Assembly (NCBI GenBank): GCA_033720955.1
Contig: JAWWBN010000014.1
Coordinates: 1-32,335, forward strand
Direction of reading: 5' to 3'
Length of the DNA stretch: 32,335 bases
From: JAWWBN01 sp033720955
Lineage (GTDB): Bacteria > Acidobacteriota > Thermoanaerobaculia > Multivoradales > JAHEKO01
Shown here: in pieces, positions 7,798 through 14,029 of the stretch
How positions within the stretch are numbered: position 1 is the first letter of the stretch
Layout of the letters: the number at the start of each line of letters is the position of its first letter
Made by a program: the position numbers and the translations under genes
Notes under the pieces: model-generated
Databases searched by the model: none
What the model saw: the letters and a program-made list of their open reading frames with translations, nothing else
What the model was told of the DNA's origin: nothing

Positions 7798-9854
7798 CCC
7801 GGCACTTCGTCGACTACCTGCCGGTCACCGAAAAGAACAAACTCGAGCTCTACATCGACGGCAAGGACTACTGCGCCGATCTCGCGGTGAGCCTGCGACG
7901 AGCGAAGCGATTCGTCTTCCTGACCGGGCTCCACTTCATGGCCGACTTCGGGCTCATCAGGGGCACGAAGGACGACCGGAAGCACACTCTCGCACAGGTT
8001 CTCTTCGACACGGCACAGCGAGGAGTCACGATCTACCTGCTCGTCAACCAGTTCTGGAAGGACGAGCATCTGCTCAACCAGGGCAAGACCGCACCGATCC
8101 GGAAGCGGATCATGGAGGCAGGCGAGCTCCACGGGTACCTCCCCCAGACGTTCAAGCTCTTCGGGGCGTTGGAGCAGGCGAAGAACGTCCACTGCTTCAC
8201 CGAGATCCATCCCAACTCCGACGTCTTTGCCACGAACCACCAGAAGACAGTCGTGATCGACGACGAGGTCGCCTACCTGGGCGGTATCGATCTCACCTAC
8301 CTCGACGGCGACCGCTGGGACACCCCCGCGCACACCACGGCGCACCGCGCGATCGACCGCACGAACAGGTACTGGCATGACGTCCATCTGCGGGTCGAGG
8401 GCCCGGCCGTCGAGTTCGTGCGGGACAACTTCGTGCAGCGCTGGACCCACGGTGAGCTGCTTTTCTTGGTGACCGGCCCCGGCACGCAGCGAGGCTGGGG
8501 ACCGGCGCGGAAACGTCCGGCGCTCCCCAGATTCCTCCACACTCCTGTGTCCAAGATGCAGTTCCCCGACGGCGAGGAGTCCCCGGATGACTCGTGGGTC
8601 CAGATCGTCCGCTCGATGCCGGAGACGAAGGGATGGCATCGCGAGAAGCCGTCCTGGAACAGGTCGAAGGCGAGCTGGGAGCGGTCTTGCAAGGACGCCT
8701 ATCTCACGGGGATCGCCGCCGCCTCGTCGTACATCTACCTGGAGAACCAGTGGGTGGCCGACGAACAGATCTGGTCCGCACTGGCCCAAGCCGCCAGACG
8801 GAACCGGGACAACCCCGACTTTCGAATCGTCGTGATGGTTCCGTACGACGGTCTGTTCGCGGCCGGCCTCGGTTCAAACCAGGAGTTGTTCATCGGAACC
8901 GAGATGGAGCGCGTCATGCAGAACGGGCACAGCCGTGCAGTGTTCGGAATGTACGCGCTCCACGCCAAGCTCCGTCAAGTCGGAGTGCCATACGAGCAGA
9001 TCTACGTCCACTCGAAGATCATGATCGTCGACGACGAATGGGCGTTGATCGGCTCCGCGAACGCCGGAGGGATATCACTCGAGGGGATCCGAACCGGGCG
9101 CACCGAGCCCGATACCGAACTGTCGGCGGTCGTCCTCGACCGAACCTTTGCCTCCGGCTTTCGTCGCAAGATCTGGAGCGAGCATCTGGATCGTAAGGTG
9201 CAGCCCACCTACAGCGTGCGCGACGCAGACGAGTTCCGTCGCCAGGCAGGAAATCCAGGACGGACGACAATTCGTTTCTTTCCCGGGTACGACAGGATCC
9301 GTCGGGGCAAGCCGACCTGGTGGCCGTACACCCCGCGCCCCTCGACGTTCTCCCTGAAGCCGTTCGAGAAGCTCTCACGCATCGTCCCTGCGTTCCCACC
9401 CGACTTGTCCATCGACGGCATCCCGCCACTCCTCATGCGCGCGGCCTTCCGTGCGCACGTGATCCCCGCCGCGCCCCCCGGGTATCGCGTCTGGTACCGG
9501 TGGCGATGCGACCTGCTCGACGCTCCCGCAAGTGGCGGCAACCCGCCGAAGATCAACACGACTCTGCGCATGCTGGGTCTGCAAGACGACCGGGACGACA
9601 TCTGGAAGTACTCTGACCAGGCGTCGGCGTACATCGGCAGGAAGTCGGCGGAGCTCATGGACCGAAGGATCCGAGACGTGAAGCTCGGTCGCATCTTGTG
9701 TCGCATCCAGATCCTGCCAGTCGACGAGGGGCCCGACGATTCGAACTCCCGCTTCGACAGCATGGTGCTGAGCCACGAGCTTCTCTTCTGGAACGCCCGA
9801 ATGGCCGAGCACAACCACCCGAACTTCGTGCTCTACCGGCCACCGAAACCCTGA
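7794..9854 (+). CDS. Phospholipase D superfamily protein (two HKD motifs, eukaryotic-type)
   Basis: This 686-residue protein starts at the ATG overlapping the previous stop (ATGA). An earlier in-frame ATG at 7698 would lie inside the upstream gene and adds only low-complexity residues. Both catalytic motifs are intact: NHQKTVVIDDEVAYLGGIDL (H149, K151, D156) and VHSKIMIVDDEWALIGSAN (H406, K408, D413). Between them are WHDVHLRVEGPAVEFV and YIYLENQW (about 313-320), features of the eukaryotic/plant PLD branch rather than of cardiolipin synthases. Known family chemistry is phosphodiester cleavage or transphosphatidylation through a phospho-histidine. A C-terminal region of about 230 residues after HKD2 has no motif I know. 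No signal peptide is seen, so it acts in the cytosol or is delivered by another machine. GC is low (57% in one sampled line). Its role with the upstream protein is unknown. Confidence 0.88.
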   Translation: MTRHFVDYLPVTEKNKLELYIDGKDYCADLAVSLRRAKRFVFLTGLHFMADFGLIRGTKDDRKHTLAQVLFDTAQRGVTIYLLVNQFWKDEHLLNQGKTAPIRKRIMEAGELHGYLPQTFKLFGALEQAKNVHCFTEIHPNSDVFATNHQKTVVIDDEVAYLGGIDLTYLDGDRWDTPAHTTAHRAIDRTNRYWHDVHLRVEGPAVEFVRDNFVQRWTHGELLFLVTGPGTQRGWGPARKRPALPRFLHTPVSKMQFPDGEESPDDSWVQIVRSMPETKGWHREKPSWNRSKASWERSCKDAYLTGIAAASSYIYLENQWVADEQIWSALAQAARRNRDNPDFRIVVMVPYDGLFAAGLGSNQELFIGTEMERVMQNGHSRAVFGMYALHAKLRQVGVPYEQIYVHSKIMIVDDEWALIGSANAGGISLEGIRTGRTEPDTELSAVVLDRTFASGFRRKIWSEHLDRKVQPTYSVRDADEFRRQAGNPGRTTIRFFPGYDRIRRGKPTWWPYTPRPSTFSLKPFEKLSRIVPAFPPDLSIDGIPPLLMRAAFRAHVIPAAPPGYRVWYRWRCDLLDAPASGGNPPKINTTLRMLGLQDDRDDIWKYSDQASAYIGRKSAELMDRRIRDVKLGRILCRIQILPVDEGPDDSNSRFDSMVLSHELLFWNARMAEHNHPNFVLYRPPKP

Positions 9855-9884
9855 GGGCGAACCCCCGGGTCTTGGGGCGGAAGA

Positions 9885-10061
9885 GCCGGCTACGGCCTCG
9901 GCGCCGAGGTCGGCATCTCCACCGGCCGCATCCACGCCCGCGGCCCGGTGGGGGTCGAGGGCCTGCTCACCAGCCGCTGGCTGCTCGAGGGCGGCGGCCA
10001 CTGCGCCGGCGACTACGGCGCCGGCGGCCGCTCCTTCACCCACCGCACGCTGCCGATCTAG
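9885..10061 (+). pseudogene. proA: C-terminal remnant of glutamate-5-semialdehyde dehydrogenase (proA)
   Basis: Starting about 30 bases after the phospholipase stop, the plus strand encodes GYGLGAEVGISTGRIHARGP followed by VGVEGLLTSRW and a closing RSFTHRTLPI before TAG at 10059-10061. These are the last 57 or so residues of gamma-glutamyl phosphate reductase (ProA; plant P5CS ends in the same way: HARGPVGVEGLLTTRW). There is no start codon, and the catalytic body of about 350 residues is absent. No 5' part was found before the preceding two-gene module within this window. GC and codon use are those of the host, unlike the module just upstream. It is a non-functional fragment marking an insertion or deletion junction near 9855-9885. 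Confidence 0.85.
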
Positions 10062-10072
10062 CGCGAATCACG

Positions 10073-10087
10073 CCGCCGGTCCGGCGG
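10073..10087 (-). terminator. GC-rich hairpin after the copper-radical oxidase gene
   Basis: CCGCCGG (10073-10079) and CCGGCGG (10081-10087) are perfect complements with a single central base, lying just downstream of the minus-strand stop at 10093. There is no U-run after it, so a factor-independent terminator is uncertain. It could also end read-through from the plus-strand module. Confidence 0.35.
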
Positions 10088-10092
10088 GAGAC

Positions 10093-12039
10093 TCACCTGA
10101 GCTGCACGAACCTGGCCTCCGAGGGGACCCCCCGCGCGTTCAGGATGAAGAGCATGTAGAAGCCGGGTGGCGAGATGCCGTCCAGCCCCGCGCCGCCCGG
10201 TCCCCCGACGCTCAGGACGTCGGTGCCGGCCCGGAAGGTCAGCGGGATCACGCGCTGCTCGCTGTCGGTCTGGTGGGTGACGGCCATCGGCCGCACCAGC
10301 ACCACCTTCACGATGGCGCCCGCGTCCTTCGTCTTCACCTCGAAGCCCTTCCCGCGGTAGACGATCTTGGGCGCGGAGCCGATCACCGGCCGCGGGCCCC
10401 GGAACAGGTAGGGCGGGCTGAAGATCTCGATGGTGTTCTGCACGCTCAGGCTGCAGCCGCCGTCGCTCGCGCCCCCCGTGGTCATGACCTTGCCGCTGGG
10501 CAGGAGCAGCGCCACCGAGTGGTAGTGCCTCGGACGGTTGAGGTCGTCCATCTCGAAGATCGCACCCGAGTCCGGGTTGTACATCTCGCTCCGGCCGCCG
10601 TTGGGAGGGGTGGGCGAGGTGGAGGCCAGGCCCCCGCTGACGAAGACGTTGCCGTCGGGAAGCAGCACCGCGTTGGGATGCACGCGGGGCTCCAGCATGG
10701 GGAAGGCGAAGCCCCAGGAGGGCGACGCCGCCGTGACGTCGATCGAGTTGGCGGTGCCGCTGGTCGAGAGGTCGCCGCCGCCGAAGGTGAGGATCCGAGC
10801 CTGGGGGGAGGAGCTGCGCAGGACGGACACCGACATCCCCTTGGTCCGCACGTTGGGCCCGGTGTTGGCCCACGCGCCCGAGGTGGCCGTCGAGAAGGCG
10901 AACTGGCCCGAGTCCTCGGTGCCGGGCCAGGGGCTGGCGGTCTGGGTGCAGTTGCCGAACCCCGCCGGCGCGTAGAAGACCTTGCCGCCCGGGATCGGGT
11001 GCAGGCCCGGATACGTCTGGCCGAACAGCTTCTCGCCGACTGGCCCGCCGGCGGTCACCAGCGAGAACGAGTCGGTGCCCGGGTCGTAGATCTCCATCTG
11101 CGGCGCGGGATTGGTCCCGGTGGTCCAGCCGGAGGCCACCAGCACCCGGCCCTTCTTGTCCTCCAGGGTCACCGTGGTCGGATACCAGCGCATGTGGTGC
11201 ATGTTCCCGGCGGTCCGCGACCAGGACTCGGTGCCCGGGTCGAACTTCCAGCCCTGGACGGACGAGGCCGCCCCGGGCGAGCCGCCGCCGCCGCCCACCA
11301 CGAGCAGCGTGCCGTCGGCCAGGAAGGAGTGGCCGCTGCAGAACAGGTTGGCCGTCAGACCGGTGGCCGATCCCGGGAGCACGCTCACGCCGCCGGCGGG
11401 ATCCCAGATCACCGTGTCGGTGCTGCTGGGCAGCATCACGACCTTGCCAGTGCGCAGCAGGGCCGCGTGCATGATGGGCAGGACCGTGGTGCCGCTCAGC
11501 TCGTCCCAGCGGCCGAAGACCCGGGGACCGAAGTAGGGCAGGAGCCTGCCCAGGAGGTCCCGCCAGCGCTCCCAGTCCCGGACGAGAAGCTCCCGGAGAT
11601 CGCGGTATCCGTAGAGGGGCCTGGCGGCGATCACCGAGCTTGCGAGCTCCCGATCGAAGCCAAGGACCGGGATCTTGTAGCCGTGCAGCTCCTCGGTCTG
11701 GTCCAGGTAGAGCTCCGGGTCGATGTTCAGCCGGCGCTCCTTCTCGGCGCCCTCGGGCAGCCCGTGCTCGAACTCCAGACGCAGGGTCTGGGGGAAGCGG
11801 GTCAGGTCCTCGGGCGTGCGGGCCTCGTTGACGTGACGCAGGAGCCTGCGCTGAACCGAGGGCGGGATCTCGGCCAGGGCCGCCTCGACCCGCTCGAGCG
11901 TCTCCAGCTCGCGCTCGTCGTGCGCCGGCAGCGGCCCACCCACGAGCAGGAGTCCGGCGAGGCAGGCGGCCCACGTCATGAGCCGCTTCGGGCTCGGGGT
12001 GCGGTGGGATCCGGACGGTTTCGGGTGTGAAGGTCTCAT
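10093..12039 (-). CDS. Exported copper-radical oxidase (galactose/glyoxal oxidase-like, DUF1929 C-terminus)
   Basis: A 648-residue protein with a signal peptide (hydrophobic core about 21-36, cleavage near PLPAHD). Residues 50-180 are a helical extension, residues 185-540 are Kelch-type beta-propeller repeats (for example GTLLVVGGGG, NVFVSGGL, GKVMTTGGA), and the end is the immunoglobulin-like DUF1929 domain. All copper-radical residues can be aligned with fungal galactose oxidase: C234 (NLFCSGHSF) and Y286 (RWYPT) for the Tyr-Cys cofactor, Y506 and H507 (RHYHS), and H589 (AVTHQ). Spacing from Y506 to H589 (83) is close to that of galactose oxidase (86). Such enzymes oxidise primary alcohols or aldehydes with O2, producing H2O2. 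The substrate is unknown, and RWYPT resembles the glyoxal oxidase branch. The ATG at 12039 is fixed by a strong GGAGGA site. It stands alone between remnants of two broken genes. Confidence 0.88.
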   Translation of the reverse strand: MRPSHPKPSGSHRTPSPKRLMTWAACLAGLLLVGGPLPAHDERELETLERVEAALAEIPPSVQRRLLRHVNEARTPEDLTRFPQTLRLEFEHGLPEGAEKERRLNIDPELYLDQTEELHGYKIPVLGFDRELASSVIAARPLYGYRDLRELLVRDWERWRDLLGRLLPYFGPRVFGRWDELSGTTVLPIMHAALLRTGKVVMLPSSTDTVIWDPAGGVSVLPGSATGLTANLFCSGHSFLADGTLLVVGGGGGSPGAASSVQGWKFDPGTESWSRTAGNMHHMRWYPTTVTLEDKKGRVLVASGWTTGTNPAPQMEIYDPGTDSFSLVTAGGPVGEKLFGQTYPGLHPIPGGKVFYAPAGFGNCTQTASPWPGTEDSGQFAFSTATSGAWANTGPNVRTKGMSVSVLRSSSPQARILTFGGGDLSTSGTANSIDVTAASPSWGFAFPMLEPRVHPNAVLLPDGNVFVSGGLASTSPTPPNGGRSEMYNPDSGAIFEMDDLNRPRHYHSVALLLPSGKVMTTGGASDGGCSLSVQNTIEIFSPPYLFRGPRPVIGSAPKIVYRGKGFEVKTKDAGAIVKVVLVRPMAVTHQTDSEQRVIPLTFRAGTDVLSVGGPGGAGLDGISPPGFYMLFILNARGVPSEARFVQLR

Positions 12040-12046
12040 CTCTCGC

Positions 12047-12052
12047 TCCTCC
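12047..12052 (-). promoter_or_regulatory. Strong Shine-Dalgarno for the copper-radical oxidase
   Basis: The minus strand reads GGAGGA with an eight-base spacer to the ATG at 12039. It decides this start over the in-frame ATG twenty codons later, which would sit directly at the hydrophobic signal core. Confidence 0.6.
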
Positions 12053-12302
12053 AGGTCGGTGGGAGGGATCGATCCGGCTGCCGCCCGCCCGCGGCCGGGG
12101 GTCGGCTCACCCCGGTGCGATCTGAGGAGGCTGGAGCCGCGGCGGACACCGCCACTCTCGAAGGCCGCACCCAGGCGCTCCCGCCGGAGCGGGAGGCCGA
12201 CGACCGCCGCCGCGCGGCGCGGCGAGCTCGGCTCGACATTGGAATTGCCCTCACCATGCCACAGGTCGGCCGCGCTGGCAAGGGAGCCGGCAACGAGAGG
12301 AA

Positions 12303-12503
12303 AAGTCGACGATCCGGCGCACCGACCGGCGCCTGGTGGTCAACGTGACCGCCGACGTGGACGCCAGCCGCGGCAACGCCAACGAGATCATCGCCGCCAT
12401 CGAGGCCGACGCCATGCCCCGCCTGCTGGCCGACTTTCCCGAGATCCGCTACTCCCTGGAGGTTGAGCAGCAGCAGGAGTCGCTCCGCGGGCTGATCCGC
12501 GGT
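12303..12503 (+). pseudogene. Internal fragment of an RND efflux transporter permease
   Basis: The plus strand reads STIRRTDRRLVVNVTADVD, then NANEIIAAIEADAMPRLLAD, then FPEIRYSLEVEQQQESLRGL. This is the conserved periplasmic block of AcrB/MexF-type RND pumps that precedes a membrane helix in the intact family (typically TIRR.DRRR.V.VTADVD and later a GEQ..ES motif). Before it there is no start or upstream homology. After LRGLIRG the similarity stops and the reading frame becomes low-complexity. About 65 of the usual 1000 or more residues remain, so it is dead. It lies on the same strand as the proA remnant, with the copper-radical oxidase gene between them. Confidence 0.75.
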
Positions 12504-12616
12504 TCCGGCATCGCCCCCTGGGCCGGCTCCCGGGCCCGGCGCGCCCGACTCCACCCTGGATCTCGAGGCCGACGACCATCCGGTGGCGACCGGTCCGGCG
12601 GCCTGGCCCGGCGGCC

Positions 12617-13912
12617 TCAGAAGGTCACGGTGGCGGCGAAGAGCCAGCCGGTCTGAGAGTAGGTGCCGTTGAAGAAGTCGCGGCTCGCGCCACGGGTCGA
12701 GCGCGCCTCGAAGTCGAGGTACATCAGCGCCAGGTCCACCTGCGAGCCGCCGAAGGGACGGCCCCAGCCGACGGTGTAGCCGACGCGGTCGGCGTCGGGC
12801 AGGAGGGGGCTCACCGAGGCGTCGGGCTGTGGGCTCTCGTCGTAGACCACCCCCATCCGCCACTCCGAGCCCGAGGGCCGCTCGAAGCGCGCCCCGACCC
12901 GGTAGTTGAAGGCGTCGTCCCAGAGCTCGACCCGCTCGCCCGAGAGGAGAGGAGCGCTCGGGAAGCGGATGGGCACCACGTCGAAGCTGCTCCAGCCCGC
13001 CCAGTTGACGTCGATCTCGACCTTCGTCCGCCGGCTGACGGCGAAGAGCGCCCCGAGGCTGGCGGTGGCGGGGAAGTCGATCTCGGACTCCACCGGCAGG
13101 TCCTGATCCAGGGGCAGTGTGGCCCGGATCAGCTCGTCGAGCGGGGGATTGCCGGTCGGGATCTGGGTCAGGCGGCCGGTCCCGGCGTACTCGACCTCGA
13201 TTCCGCTGCGGTAGGAGAAGCCCAACGAGAAGCTGGGGTTGTAACGGTAGAGCAGGCCCGCCTGCCAGCCCACCCCCTGCTCCATGTCGCTTTCGATGGC
13301 CACCGCCGCGGCGTCCACGACGCCGCCCGAGAGGGGGTCGAAGGTGGGCAGCCGGCGGTTGAGCTCGACCTCGGACGAGCGCACGACGAGGCCGAAGCCG
13401 ACCCCGAGCCGCTCGGAGATCTTGACTCCCACGTTGGGGCTCACGTCGATCACCAGCAGCGAGGCCTCGGTGTTCAGGAAGCGGCCCGCGAAGACGTCCG
13501 GGTCGCGCCACTCGGTCTTCAGGCCGAACGGCGAGTTGACCGCCAGGCCGAAGCTCCAACGCGGGTTCACCGGCTGCACCCAGTAGATGTGGGGCACCAG
13601 CTCGGCCAGGCTCTCCAGCGAGCCGCTCTGGCCCGTGGCGAGCCCGGGCGGCTCGCCCACGAAGCTCTCGTCGGTGCTCTGGATCCAGGTGGCGCCCACC
13701 GCCACCCGGCGCCGCTCGGTGAACGCCAGACCGCCCACGTTGTGGTACAGGGCGGAGGGGTCGTCCGCCTGGGCGGTGAAGGCTCCGGCCATCCCCATCG
13801 CCTTGCTCCCCTGCTCGAAGATGCTGAAGCCGCCCCCCAGGGCCGGCGCGGCCGCCGTCAGACACGCGCCCAGGACCATGGCGACACGGAACGTGGATCG
13901 GATCATCTGCAT
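12617..13912 (-). CDS. FadL/OmpP1/TodX-family outer membrane transporter
   Basis: A 431-residue outer membrane beta-barrel with a signal peptide (MIRSTFRVAMVLGACLTAA, cleavage near APALGG). The mature N-terminus GFSIFEQGSKAMGMAGAFTA with DDPSALYHNVGGLAF is the typical FadL hatch (family motif GxAxA.D.SA...NPAG). Alternating hydrophobic strands run to the C-terminus, which ends in aromatic TGWLFAATVTF as outer membrane barrels do. Members import long-chain fatty acids or other hydrophobic molecules. The size matches the usual 420-450. Two ATGs (13912 and 13906) are possible. A GAGGGAGG stretch just upstream fits the first by its upstream half and the second by its downstream half. It is divergent from the protease gene and not in an operon with fatty-acid genes. 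Confidence 0.9.
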   Translation of the reverse strand: MQMIRSTFRVAMVLGACLTAAAPALGGGFSIFEQGSKAMGMAGAFTAQADDPSALYHNVGGLAFTERRRVAVGATWIQSTDESFVGEPPGLATGQSGSLESLAELVPHIYWVQPVNPRWSFGLAVNSPFGLKTEWRDPDVFAGRFLNTEASLLVIDVSPNVGVKISERLGVGFGLVVRSSEVELNRRLPTFDPLSGGVVDAAAVAIESDMEQGVGWQAGLLYRYNPSFSLGFSYRSGIEVEYAGTGRLTQIPTGNPPLDELIRATLPLDQDLPVESEIDFPATASLGALFAVSRRTKVEIDVNWAGWSSFDVVPIRFPSAPLLSGERVELWDDAFNYRVGARFERPSGSEWRMGVVYDESPQPDASVSPLLPDADRVGYTVGWGRPFGGSQVDLALMYLDFEARSTRGASRDFFNGTYSQTGWLFAATVTF

Positions 13913-13913
13913 T

Positions 13914-13922
13914 CTCCCTCCC
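13914..13922 (-). promoter_or_regulatory. Purine-rich ribosome binding site for the FadL-type gene
   Basis: The minus strand carries GGGAGGGAG immediately before ATG-CAG-ATG. Spacing suits either the ATG at 13912 or the one at 13906, so the exact N-terminus is uncertain by two residues. Confidence 0.5.
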
Positions 13923-14013
13923 TCGGCGGCGATCTTCCCACAGCGGGGAGCAGCGCGTCGACGGGTCCGCCAGGGCCGGTGTGGAGCAGTTCGCCGCCCC
14001 CGAGGTGCCCGGC

Positions 14014-14022
14014 TGGTACGCT
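14014..14022 (+). promoter_or_regulatory. Extended -10 element, 7 bases before the protease start
   Basis: TGGTACGCT is followed by seven bases and the ATG at 14030. With initiation 6-7 bases after the hexamer, the transcript would start at the initiator codon. No Shine-Dalgarno is present, consistent with leaderless translation. Confidence 0.5.
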
Positions 14023-14029
14023 GCCGGCG

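Larger units (their letters stand above)
12040..12616. other. Intergenic region with a decayed RND fragment
   Basis: These 577 bases separate two minus-strand genes. Bases 12040-12300 hold the upstream region of the copper-radical oxidase. A TTGCCA and a CATGGT spaced by 17 bases on the minus strand (around 12254-12282) could be a sigma-70-like promoter, but the match is poor. Bases 12303-12503 are a plus-strand RND-pump remnant (listed separately). Bases 12504-12616 show no recognisable coding sequence. Confidence 0.5.

Noticed and set aside
10273..12030. Long plus-strand open frame opposite the copper-radical oxidase
   Set aside because: Its product is a low-complexity Gly/Arg/His/Val-rich chain typical of the antisense of a GC-rich gene. 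The minus-strand reading has a signal peptide, propeller repeats and all active-site residues.
13589..14029. N-terminal extension of the metalloprotease frame
   Set aside because: It runs antisense through the FadL-type gene. The signal peptide begins at the ATG at 14030, seven bases after a good -10 element.
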